Assembly: GCA_003550305.1 (NCBI GenBank)
Contig: QKYT01000104.1
Location: 109,693-173,692, forward strand
Source of the DNA: Glomus cerebriforme
Lineage: Eukaryota > Glomeromycota > Glomeromycetes > Glomerales > Glomeraceae
Direction: 5' to 3'
Length of the DNA stretch: 64,000 nt
Positions 47,098 through 58,154 of this stretch are shown in pieces. Both the position numbers and the translations under genes were made by a program. The notes beneath the pieces were generated by a model, which was not told the DNA's origin, did not search any database, and saw only the letters and a program-made list of their open reading frames with translations. Positions within the stretch are counted from its first letter, which is position 1, and each line of letters starts with the position of its first letter.

Positions 47098-49548
47098 TTA
47101 TTGAGCAATTCCAGTTTCTTCTTCTTGATAATCATCCTCTTGTGATTCACTGGATTTTTCCTTATCACCATTTTCAATAATATTATTATTGCTTTCTAAT
47201 TCACCATCAATTTCATCATCTTCATCATAAACAACAGACTTAGCTCTAGTTATAAATTCTCTAATTTTATCTAAATCTTTTTCATTATTAGTTTCAACCC
47301 CACTAGAAACATCAACTATCCAAGGTTTAACTTTCCTTACAGCTTCTTCAACATTTTCAAGTGTTAAACCACCTGCTAATATAATAGGAAAACTTTCTTT
47401 ACCAATTAATTTATTTGAAACACTTTTCTTAATTTTCAATGCAATATCCCAATCAAATTTTTGTCCACCTTTTCCAGAAATTTTATTATCAGTTACTTTT
47501 GAATCCAATAAACATAATTCGTTATATCCAGGTTGTGTGACTAATGTTGGATTTGAAAAATTTTCATCTATAGGAAATGCTTTAATAACAGGGACAGGAA
47601 TGAATCTTGCTAAATCTAATGGTTCATCACCATGTAATTGAACTAAATCTAATTTAAGAGTATAAACAACTTTTGTAATGTAATCCAATGATTGATTTCG
47701 AAATACACCTACAATTAAAGGTTTCCTAGCATGACTTATTCTTGTAGCATTTAATTGGAACCAATCGTGATATTTTTGTGATGTTAAAATTCCATATGGT
47801 GTTGATTCTTCATCTTTAATTCCATTCAGTTCAATTTTCTTTTCTAATTGCATTTCTCTTATAACATTAACAATTTCTAATGCTGTTTCCAATTTAACTT
47901 GTCTTTTAGCTTTTGCAAATATAAGTCCAATAAAATCAGTCCCCGCGTCAGCAGCTGCAATAGCAGCTTCAATAGAAAGAATTCCACATATTTTAACTAA
48001 AGGACTTCTTGGTGTATCAATTTTCAATAATACTGAATTTTCATCATCTACTTTCTCCTCTTCATTTAATTCAAGTAATTCTTTAATAAAATCTTGTTTA
48101 TTTTCTGATTTCATTAAAGCTTCACCAATTAATAAAGCTTTAACTCCTTGATCAAGATAACTAATTACGTCAGCGCGACCAGTAATTCCACTTAAAGCTG
48201 CTAATATAACATCTTCAGGAACCATTTCAGCTAATCTAGAAGTTGTATTCATATCAACATCAAATGTATGAAGATTACGATTATTAACTCCAATAACTTT
48301 TGCTCCTAATTTTAAAGCTTTTAACATTTCTTCTTCATTATTAACTTCTACCAAAGGTTCCATTCCAAGATTTTTGGAAAAATTGTATAATTCTGTAAGT
48401 TTCTCATCTGATAAAATTGAAACTATTAAAAGAATCGTATCAGCTCCAAAAAGTCTTGCTTCCATAATTTGATATGTATCCACAATAAAATCTTTTCTTA
48501 AAACAGCAGGACGATTTGGAATTGTTGATAATGCATCACGAACTTGTCTCATATCATTTAAAGTACCTTTGAACCATTTAGTTTCAGTTAATACAGAAAT
48601 AACTGAAGCTCCAGCATTAGAATAAGTAAGCGCTTGTTTTACCGCATTGACTGATAAATCAATATTTCCTTTACTTGGTGAAGCTCTTTTAATTTCAGCA
48701 AAGATAGCAGGATATTTTGGTAAAGTTTGTTTAATTCTTGCAACGAAATCGATAAGAGGGGGAGCTACGTGAAGAGATAATAATTCCTTTAAATCACGAT
48801 ATGAAGAACCTGGTTGATTTTTTGCCAATTCAATATCAGCTAAACGTTGTTTATGAATTTTTTCAAGAATAGTTGGAACAGATTTTGATGGAACGGAAGT
48901 TTTTGCCAATGGTTGTTTAACATCAAATTCAGGATTATCATTCCATTTACCACCTTTAAGTTTTAAAAAATTTGATAAAATAATTTTTCCATGTTCAGAA
49001 AGAATACTTTCAGGATGATATTGTACACCTTCAATTGTAAATTCACGATGTCTTATACCCATCACAACACCAGATTCTGACCAACTAGTAACTTCCAATT
49101 CTTCAGGAACCGTTTGTGGTTGTCCAGATAATGAATGATATCTAGTAGCTATAATATCTTTTGGTACATTAAGATAACATCCTTTACCATCATGTAATAT
49201 TTTACTTACTTTACCATGTACAATTTCACCAGCATAACCAACTTTACCTCCATATACTTCAAAAATACATTGTTCTCCAAGACATACACCAAAAATTGGA
49301 ATTTTTCCTGCAAAATGTACGATAACGTCATTAGAAATCCCTGAATCTGTTGATGGTCTTCCTGGGCCTGGTGAAATAATGATATTTTTTGGATCAAGCG
49401 AAGTTATGTGTTCAAGAGTGGTTTTATCATTACGAAATACTTGAACTTCTGCTCCAAGTTCTGATAGATATTGATAAACATTCCAAGTGAATGAATCATA
49501 ATTATCAATTAATACTGTAATATTTGATGTTTCCGGTATCGGTGACAT
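47098..49548 (-). CDS. trpC: Trifunctional tryptophan biosynthesis enzyme TRPC (GATase-IGPS-PRAI)
   Basis: Single exon, 816 aa from the Met at 49548. An open frame continues 59 codons further upstream but it is low-complexity with N bases, and fungal homologues begin just before the glutamine amidotransferase domain. Residues about 8-205 are anthranilate synthase component II (IDNYDSFTWNVYQYL, nucleophile Cys89 in GVCLGEQ, His178/Glu180 in HPES). About 230-530 is indole-3-glycerol-phosphate synthase (FAEIKRASPSKGNI, GVNNRNLHTFDVD, LIGEALM). About 555-780 is phosphoribosylanthranilate isomerase (LVKICGILS, LVQLHGDEP, LAGGLTLENV, DVSSGVE). It supplies amide nitrogen to anthranilate synthase component I and catalyses PRAI and IGPS steps. 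An acidic C-terminal extension of about 35 residues follows. All catalytic motifs appear intact. Confidence 0.95.
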   Translation of the reverse strand: MSPIPETSNITVLIDNYDSFTWNVYQYLSELGAEVQVFRNDKTTLEHITSLDPKNIIISPGPGRPSTDSGISNDVIVHFAGKIPIFGVCLGEQCIFEVYGGKVGYAGEIVHGKVSKILHDGKGCYLNVPKDIIATRYHSLSGQPQTVPEELEVTSWSESGVVMGIRHREFTIEGVQYHPESILSEHGKIILSNFLKLKGGKWNDNPEFDVKQPLAKTSVPSKSVPTILEKIHKQRLADIELAKNQPGSSYRDLKELLSLHVAPPLIDFVARIKQTLPKYPAIFAEIKRASPSKGNIDLSVNAVKQALTYSNAGASVISVLTETKWFKGTLNDMRQVRDALSTIPNRPAVLRKDFIVDTYQIMEARLFGADTILLIVSILSDEKLTELYNFSKNLGMEPLVEVNNEEEMLKALKLGAKVIGVNNRNLHTFDVDMNTTSRLAEMVPEDVILAALSGITGRADVISYLDQGVKALLIGEALMKSENKQDFIKELLELNEEEKVDDENSVLLKIDTPRSPLVKICGILSIEAAIAAADAGTDFIGLIFAKAKRQVKLETALEIVNVIREMQLEKKIELNGIKDEESTPYGILTSQKYHDWFQLNATRISHARKPLIVGVFRNQSLDYITKVVYTLKLDLVQLHGDEPLDLARFIPVPVIKAFPIDENFSNPTLVTQPGYNELCLLDSKVTDNKISGKGGQKFDWDIALKIKKSVSNKLIGKESFPIILAGGLTLENVEEAVRKVKPWIVDVSSGVETNNEKDLDKIREFITRAKSVVYDEDDEIDGELESNNNIIENGDKEKSSESQEDDYQEEETGIAQ

Positions 49549-50117
49549 ATTGATAAAAAAAAGTAAAAAAAAAAAAANAAAAAAAATTTTTTGANAAAAA
49601 AAAAATGAACGAAAAAAAAAAAGATTTAAATAAAAATGTGGATCAAACTTGTGCGACGAATGTTGATTTAACAAGTTTATTAAACTTATATTACACGCCG
49701 AAATTAAATTTTGTTTACTAATCATTACAAATCTGCAACATTTTAAAAAAATTCAGCACATGGTTAATCCGTGTAACGCGCATTATAATTCGCGTCGAAA
49801 TACTATAAGCCGGTTTGAGAGGCCTAAAAGTTGAAATTCGAAATGGTCGAAACTACGTCTTATCACATGATTCAAATAATTATAAAATAATATAAACTTC
49901 AAATCACAATAACTTCGTCAATGCACTTCCTTGTATTATTATTTTCTCAATAAAGCTACTCTTTGATCTTTGTCGATATGAAACAATTTTGAAGTTTTAT
50001 ATTATTTATTTCATGTGATATGACGCAATTACGGCTATTTCGCCTAACCAATTACTCTTATTGAACATTACATAAAATGGTTGGTTACATTGTGGTTTAG
50101 GTTATGACAGTATTTAT
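49549..50117. other. Upstream flank of TRPC
   Basis: Poly-A/T with ambiguous bases (near 49578 and 49595) sits directly before the TRPC start. The remaining sequence is AT-rich and shows no gene. Confidence 0.5.
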
Positions 50118-51296
50118 TTATTTTATTATACGATGAACACAATAAAAATGGGTTGAACGTATATAAGGTTCAATAAACCATGGTATACTAAATATTAAAA
50201 TAATATTCCAAATTAAAAAAGTAGCAAATTTTTTATCTATAATAAATTCTAAACAAATTATTTCCCATAATATTACTAATATACCTTGAAATAAAAAAAA
50301 AGTGAAATGTTCACCAGTAAATTTTCCAAATAATGAAATTATTAAATATTCATGAAATATTCCACTAAATATAAAACTAGCCATTAATCCCATTATATGA
50401 CCTAATTTTTTATTATCATTAGTAAATAATGAACGAATTGGTAAATATCCTAATTCAAAAAAACATTCTCGTAACATTTGATGCCATCTTCTTCCCCATA
50501 AATCTGATGGTGATGTAGAAAAGTAAGGTTTATTAAATAATGGTGATGTATCAAATAATAAAGAGATCAAGTAATTTTTAATCGAATTAACTTTTGAATT
50601 GACAGAAGAGTTGTTAGAAGAGAAATTATTCTGTATAATCCATAATATTAAGGTAGCCACCAAAAGAATTTTATTATATGCGTAATTCATGTTGTAAGCA
50701 AGGAATCCAGCATATACATAACAATAAAATAATGTATATGGAGTGGCGATAAATGTTTTTTTGTTTAATAATAAATAATCAATTATTCTAAGTGGATATG
50801 GTCTATCAGGTATTGTATCAGGTGGAAATGTTTCTAAAAAATAAATACATGATTCATGAAATATTATCATAATAAATAATTTAAATAATCTTTGAATTAA
50901 ATAAAATTTTAATCTTTTTTTAATAATATTATTCATTATTTTTAATTTATTATTTGATAAATTATTATAATTCTTTCTCTTTCTCCAAAAGAATAATGTC
51001 CAAAAGAATGGTGGAATATCTTTAACATTTTGTTTACATTTTTTAATCCAAATCATCATCTTATAAAAACATCCAATTATTGTTACAGGTATTGGTAAAT
51101 TATATATACAAGAAATTTGTCTTCCATATTTTAACGGAATGGAAATAAATATTATTGATATTATTATCAATGTCATATAATGTAATTTTGTTGTTGGTGT
51201 TCTTAAAGAGATTCCTAAGAATGTTAGTAAACATATTGATAATAAACTCAAATATGATAAAAATGATATTTGGGTCGGAATTTCTAACGTAAACAT
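50118..51296 (-). CDS. Wax synthase-like membrane-bound O-acyltransferase (MBOAT)
   Basis: Single exon, 392 aa, strongly hydrophobic with about 8 predicted membrane segments. Between them are the wax-synthase-domain motifs DLWGRRWHQMLR and SGIFHEYLI, the His of the latter being the MBOAT catalytic candidate. It is expected to sit in the ER and transfer an acyl chain to an alcohol or sterol-like acceptor. Fungal members are poorly characterised. The neighbouring genes give no hint of the substrate. In AM fungi, which depend on plant-derived fatty acids, such enzymes may act in storage-lipid formation; that is inference. The frame is intact and the start is the first Met. Confidence 0.85.
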   Translation of the reverse strand: MFTLEIPTQISFLSYLSLLSICLLTFLGISLRTPTTKLHYMTLIIISIIFISIPLKYGRQISCIYNLPIPVTIIGCFYKMMIWIKKCKQNVKDIPPFFWTLFFWRKRKNYNNLSNNKLKIMNNIIKKRLKFYLIQRLFKLFIMIIFHESCIYFLETFPPDTIPDRPYPLRIIDYLLLNKKTFIATPYTLFYCYVYAGFLAYNMNYAYNKILLVATLILWIIQNNFSSNNSSVNSKVNSIKNYLISLLFDTSPLFNKPYFSTSPSDLWGRRWHQMLRECFFELGYLPIRSLFTNDNKKLGHIMGLMASFIFSGIFHEYLIISLFGKFTGEHFTFFLFQGILVILWEIICLEFIIDKKFATFLIWNIILIFSIPWFIEPYIRSTHFYCVHRIIK

Positions 51297-52055
51297 TATG
51301 ATTTTTTGAGAAAAAAAAAATATTATTTTTATTTGTTATATATAATTAAAAGATTTATAAGATAAGCAATTTATAGAGTTGATTTCTTTTTTAAAAAAAA
51401 AAAAGCTAAATACATGTACTTTTTATAAAAGTAATCTGCCAATTATTAAACTCACGAAAATCTTTCACGATAATCATTAAAACGATCCCAAATCACAAAT
51501 GAATTTTTTTTTATTTTTTTTTTAATGATAATCATGTGAATTATTATTCATTTATTATACGTAACAAATAAATAACAATTCTCCTTAATGTTTCGTTACG
51601 TAAATCTTATGACTATACAATGAATAAAATAAATGGTTACGTAAGGATTAATTTCATATCCACGAAAATACTCTATTTATTCTCCTAAACACGGATATTA
51701 CGTAGTAATTTAAAAAACGTGATTTATATAGTATGCGACTCATTGTATTTTAAAGTGTTTGATCTTCAAATAATTATCTGTTATCGATTAGCTGTTTGAA
51801 AATTAAATAGCTGTATTAATCTTTGATCAATAAGAAATGATAATTATATGAAACTTAATAAATACTATGCATATATTAATATTATTGAGTAATTTATTAT
51901 ATTTAAATAAATAAATCTATGTTCAAACAATTGGTATAATTACAATAATTTAATCTTAATTTTCATTTTAATAATTATATGTAGTATAATATATATAGTA
52001 AAGAAAATATTTTACAATTTTATTTTTTTTTCGTATTATGCAGTAAATTATAATA
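51297..52055. other. Intergenic region
   Basis: Upstream flank of the MBOAT gene and 3' flank of WDR59. The sequence is AT-rich; no gene, RNA or clear repeat is visible. Confidence 0.5.
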
Positions 52056-55000
52056 TCAAAAACCGCCATTATGTATTTTACAATGACATCCACAACCTGC
52101 TGGACATTCATTATTTTCTTCAAACCATTCACGAATATGGTTTGTATGACCTCCATGTGAACAAATCATACAAAAATTTGACAACCCTATTATAATATAA
52201 AATAATGTTATTTTAAGCTAATGACCAATTTTAGAGGAAATCAACGCGATATAGCAAATAAAGAAATACCTCGAACAGTTCGGCTACAAATAGAACATTT
52301 TATTCCAACTCTCTGAATAAAACAAGTACTACACTCTCTAGTACTCCTTAATTCAGAGCCGCATTGGAAGCAATGTATGTCAATTTCTAAAGTAATAAAT
52401 AATTAATAATAAGGTAAAATATAAATTGATCTTTTTCAAATACATAACATTATATACCTAAAGGATCTTGTCGTTCTCCGAGAGGGCTACCAACTGTTGT
52501 CTTCACAAATTTCATAAATTTTAAAAGCTCTGCCCTTGCTTCAATTAATCCCCAATGGTATAATAATTCTGCATAAGCAAGACGTAATTGATCATGTCTT
52601 ACATTTGTTTCTATTTTATCATCTAATAAATTAACTCGAACTGGCCTTTGAAATAATATTAAAATTAAAATTTTATGGTAATCAAAAAGTTAAATTCTCT
52701 AAATGAACTTCTTACCTTCTTTCATCGTCTATCTCTTCCAGATTATCTGATATAAAGATCAAATCACAAGACTTTTTGTCTGAAGTTTCGATAAATTTTT
52801 CATTTCCATGATGTCCTACCGATCCATCCAATTTATTGTTAAAACCACCCGTGGCTGGACTACCTTTCTTTGGAGTTCTTGGTGGTGATGCTGTAGTACT
52901 CACACTTGAGGGAAAAAAGTTTGATTCCTTCGAGGTACCACCAAAAGTTGATCTCCTTTGATGATGTGGTGTATGACCAGAGGGAACCATAATACCAACC
53001 CCTTCCGATTGTCCATATGTATAACCGGATGGAGTCGGAGGAGTAGCTCCATTAGCATTATACCCACTTGCGACAGTATTATATATATCTGTATATGAAC
53101 TTTTTGATGAACTAAATGATTCACCAAATGTTATTCCAGAAATTGAAGGGAAACCGTATTGAGGGGGATTTCGTTTTTCTGGATGACGCATGTAAAAATT
53201 GAAATAGTCCGTATTACTGGACATATTAACTAAATCTGATGTCTAAATATAAAGCAATTTGATAAACTTTAATCGTAAGTTAAGCAATATTTTGAATTCA
53301 CAATATAACACCTACTAAAGGTTGGAAGATTGTTGTTCTAACATTCTTTCGATGTGGAGGGAAAGGCTGTCTAAAAACACACGATAGCATTGCTGCTGTT
53401 TGTATATCACCTATTGATGAAAAATGGTTAAGCCTATATCAAGGTAAAATTTAATAATGAGCTACATTATGATAAATTTATTAAAATAGCATGTAAAAAA
53501 ATATTTAACATACAGGTCTTTTGCAAGAATTCTTCCAAATGGATGAAATCCCCAACTCAACTTTCCAAAAAATCCACGAAATGCTTCATTAATAAATGAA
53601 TCAAATCCATTTCCACTTTCTCTCATTTTGCTTGTATATGTTTGATAAAGTCCTGTAGGAAAAATCTCATCACTGGCTAATGAATTCTTAAATTTAGTGG
53701 GAACTGTTCGGCTAAGTATTAAAGAAGCAAGTAACCAAACTTGTTCCAGATCTGGTCGACAATTATCTGCTGCTACTTTAGCATTATATTTGCAAATCTC
53801 AGCCGGATTATCTCCATGAAGACTAAATTTATGTTAAAAAGAAAAAAAAAAAAATAAGATTAAAAAAATATCAAAAAAAAAAAAAAATTTTTTTTTATAC
53901 ACTAACACGTATTCCTTTGCCAGTTTTTGACTGATTGGCATCCATTCTGAAAAATCGTAGATGTGAATAGCATATCCTGCTATATCCGAATTTGTCGATT
54001 TATATAATGCAAGACTATGAGGTGAATTGGCATTATTTCGTAAATCATCCTAATAAATTATTCAAATGGTTTAGTTAATTAAAAAACATATACAAAATGC
54101 ATTACAAGAACCGCCATAAGTACCTTTATATATGGATGGAAAGGTAGTAAAGTATTAGGTTCTTCATCTAGTTCGTAATTCGAATCATCATCATCTCCAT
54201 AACGTATAATACGTCTTGGCAACCGCGAAATCAATCTGTACTGTTCCCAAGAATCATATGACCTAGGATGGGTATATGTATAACTAGTTTTCTCGTTATT
54301 CCTAGAATCACCAGCACGAGATCGTAGACTTGAAAAAAAACATACGAGTTTTCCTAAAATTAAAAAAATTTTTAACACTTGAAAATAAAAACGTTTTAAT
54401 AAATAGATTATAAATTCACCTGTAGCACAAAATTTTGTCCCGCACAATTTTGGAAAGGGAACATTATGATCATCCTTATCTGCAAGAATATAATATAAGC
54501 TTTTGTCATGAGATGTTCTTCTTGCAGCATTTACATAATTCTCATCATCTGAATCATCTCTTCCGTAACGCTCTTGACCATCATCTTGAGTCCGCACTCC
54601 AAGTAAATAACGAATACAAGCTTCGAGGCAAGGTCTTTTTTGAGACACGCGAACACGGGCTATACTATTTAACATATGTAGCATACGTGTTCTATAAAGT
54701 ATAGATATTATTCCAGTTTTCTGAATATCAAAAATAGGTGGAACCCTATCAGGATATTGCGAAGGGAATTGTATATTAATGCGTATGAAAGCAGGTCCGC
54801 TGTCGGACCAAGGTCCACGTAAACTTATTGTGCAACTCCTGCCTTTTGTATCAAGCTATTGATAAAAATAAAAACTTAATAAAAAAAAATAATATAATAT
54901 AGAAAAATTAGATCAAATGACTACCTTTTCAAATTTGACATTGAGGAATTTTTTCGAAACAGAAACCCATTCCTCTTGGATATTTGCTGGGATATCTTCA

Positions 55001-57211
55001 GTATTTCCAATCTCTCCGCTAGGTTTAACCATTTTTACATTCTGCATCCACAATAAAGGTGATGGACGTCGTTCGGCTTTAAACACTGCTCCCATATAAC
55101 CTTTGATATTTCCTCCCCCAGCTGAAGCTCCAGAAGGACGCAAAGTGTTATTTGTGTTTGTGCGACTTCCTGCAATAATACGAAGAGATGTTGACGTTGA
55201 TAAGGACGGGGAGATTGAATGATTATTTATTGGTGGATTCCGAAATGTGAATGTTGATTGTCCTATTGGCTTAAACTGATCTGTTGGACGTATTGGTCTT
55301 CCTCTTTCATGACCAACTGCCTTTTTCATATAATTAATTTGATTATGTAAAAATTATATTATAACATTATTTAATAAAATTTAATTTTTTTTTTTTTGTT
55401 TTGAATTACCTTTAATAGTTTATCATCTATTGGCCAAAATCTCAATTTTTTATCTTTGGACCATGTAATTAATTGAAATTCTCTGCTATCTATTAAATAT
55501 ATATATATATATTTTTAATTAGTAACTATGTTGAAAATAATTTTATGTTATTGTGAAAAAAATTTATTCTTATACCAATTGTTGGGTCACTGTCACTTTT
55601 AGTTCTCCAAACAAATTCTTTAACAACATCACTATGTCCTTCAAAAGCATGTACATGAGTTTGAAGATTTTCTTTATTCCAAAGGTATAAATTTTTTTCT
55701 GATCGTTGAGGCATTGTTAGAATACCATTACCAAATGGCTGAACATAAAAAAATTCCAATTAGTCTTGTATAATATTCATTATAAGGAATTAAGAAATTA
55801 AAATACTCACTGTATGCCTCGCACGCCAAACCGGTGAATTTGTATTAATAACACCTTGACAGGTATCGGGCTCTTGAATATTCCAGAACTATACTCGTAA
55901 GATAAATAAATTAATAGATTGCATTGATTTTTGATTAATTTACATAATAGTTAAACACAAACCTTCACTGATTTATCCAAACTACAAGTAATTATATTGT
56001 TTGTGTCCGTTCTACTCCAGTCAATCCCGTAGATTTTGGTCGTGTGTGCACTAATTTTAGTTATAGGAAGCGATCCTTTCTTTTTGAACATTTATCCAAA
56101 TAGATTTCAGTATTCAACGTATAATTTTTAAAGAAATTTTCTATAAAATATCTTTGAACATTACCCTAGTATCCCAAATATATAAATCTTTATCATGAGC
56201 AGACGCTAATAGAAATTCATTCTTTTTATTGAACTTGACCTGTGTTGCACCCGCTTTTACATATTTTAAACAGTATTAGTAATGATTACTATATGTTATA
56301 TTGAATGCATTAGAAAACTACTACATACCTGTCCAAGCACAGAATGACCTTACTGGTTTTCTTGACATTTCCAAATCCCATAAATGTACATAAGTGTCTA
56401 CAGAACATGTGGCCAATTCATTTGGATTCATAGGATGCCAATTGATATCACTTATGGCACGGTTATGAGCGTGAAGAATTTGTTCGACAGAAAAATTTGA
56501 TGCTAAATTCCATATAAGTGCTTTTTGATTAGACTATTATAATTTAATTATACAGTTGGAAATTAATATAAAAATATATATTTGAGAATAATAAATGATG
56601 TGAATTAGAATTTACCGTAGAAGCAACCCAAGTATCACGGGATTGATGAGGATTCCATTGTACATCAGCCACTTCCCATTTGGTCAAATGTGTAAGTTGT
56701 CGTGGAGGCTCGTATGGATTTTCAAGATCAATGATAAAAAGTCCTTTGCGACTGCAACGTCAAGTAGTGATAAGATGAATTAAAAACAATAATACAATAA
56801 TAATAATAATAATAATAAAAATAAAAAGAATTGATTTAATATCGAAAATACATACGTTGCTAACACGATATCACGATTTGATGGAGAAATGGACATACTA
56901 CCTACAGGCGGATTTATCTTAATTTCTAATTTTTGATAAAATGATGAATCATGCCTTTTTGTTTCAGGTGAAAAATCATCATTTGAAAATGTAATTTCAG
57001 GTAGGGATCGTTTCTTTGAGGAGCTATACTGAATAGAAGAAGATTCAGTAGGTGGTGAAGGAGTACGTCGTAAAGACATTTTTCGCACATGAGAAAATGG
57101 AGAAGTAGAACGTAAAGGAAGTGACGGAATATTAATTGGACTTGAACTTTTTGGAGGAGAAAACGAAAGTGTGGGTGACTTTTCCTTATGAAATTCAATT
57201 TCGTCTTCCAT
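52056..57211 (-). CDS. WDR59: GATOR2/SEACAT subunit WDR59 (yeast Sea3/Mtc5)
   Basis: Eighteen exons join in phase to 1272 aa: 57211-56856, 56751-56616, 56533-56329, 56253-56165, 56079-55963, 55888-55811, 55738-55576, 55489-55410, 55320-54925, 54855-54420, 54353-54124, 54049-53907, 53822-53514, 53433-53316, 53242-52716, 52645-52458, 52386-52270, 52186-52056. A Ser/Pro-rich N-terminal extension (1 to about 115) precedes WD40 repeats (about 120-410; WNPHQSRDTWVAS, HAHNRAISDINWHP, CSVDTYVHLWDLE). Then come an RWD domain (FPSQYPDRVPPIFDI, CLEACIRYLL), a helical middle, and a C-terminal RING-like zinc domain ending SNFCMICSHGGHTNHIREWF then CPAGCGCHC. This is the WDR59 layout. GATOR2 relays amino-acid sufficiency to TORC1 at the vacuole by opposing GATOR1. 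CACGTG at 57513 lies upstream. All zinc ligands I can see are kept. Confidence 0.93.
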
Positions 57212-58154
57212 AATCGCGTCGTATCTATGAAGATCATCTATAAATATTTAAGGTCACATGAGGAGCCGGAAAATAGGTCCATGAACCCCAAAAAATGCCT
57301 TTTTTCAAAAATAATAATGATATAAAATAGGGTATAGTAAGTAACAACCAGTTTTGTTTTGAAAGTCTAAAAAAAAAATTCACCAGCGTGATCAAATTGT
57401 TTGTACAAATAATAACTAATTAAGGAGACGATGCATAGAAGTTAGTTGTACAAGTGGAAATATAGTAAGTATTCTTATCAGAAGGGCGTTTCGCGAGGAA
57501 CGCGTTTAATTTCACGTGTAATTTTGATTGTAGTTGTCTTACTAAGCTAATTTATATAATAGACTAAACATTTCAGTCTAAATAAATCCTTTGGCAAAAA
57601 ATAAATCTGTCATCTTTTTTTACATAAGAAAAAAAAGGAGGCAAGTCAGAGCAATTATAGAGCTCGGAAAGAGTGAAGGATATCTCCGTAAGTTTACCAC
57701 CGGAGTTGTGATATATTTCTCCGCTATTTATCATTTAATTTTGACAGTTGAAACCTAAAAAATTACCTCTAGTCAAATAAACTTTAAGCTTAAAACGTAC
57801 TACATGATACCAAAAAAGAACACTAAAAATTTCCTTTTTCGTAAACAAAAACCATTTACAAATTTTTGAGAATTATGATTTGTTAAATTTTTAATGTAAC
57901 TGTATGCATCGATATGATTGGTTGATCACAGCATCAAATTGTTTGATACCAATTCAAAATTAGTCAATACAACAATAAAACTTATTATCAAAGATTCGAA
58001 TGATATAATATTACCGGATTTTTTACATAACAACGTCCGATCGTTGTACTGTATATATAACCATAGCGTTTTCTTTATGAAAATTTTTTTTTTACTAACT
58101 ATTTTTTAAGATAATTTTTTTTCTTTTTTTTTTACTAACGACTTGATTTCTAGG
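57212..58154. promoter_or_regulatory. Divergent intergenic region between WDR59 and RNF213-like genes
   Basis: CACGTG lies at 57513-57518 near the middle of the gap, in a G/C-richer patch that includes TTTCGCGAGGAACGCGTTTA. A frame at 57918-58109 is AT-rich and motif-free. A CTAG directly precedes the GATGG of the RNF213-like start, so an upstream non-coding exon is possible. Confidence 0.4.

Noticed and set aside
49549..49725. 59-codon N-terminal extension of TRPC
   Set aside because: Low-complexity with ambiguous bases. Homologues start at the amidotransferase domain, directly after the Met at 49548.
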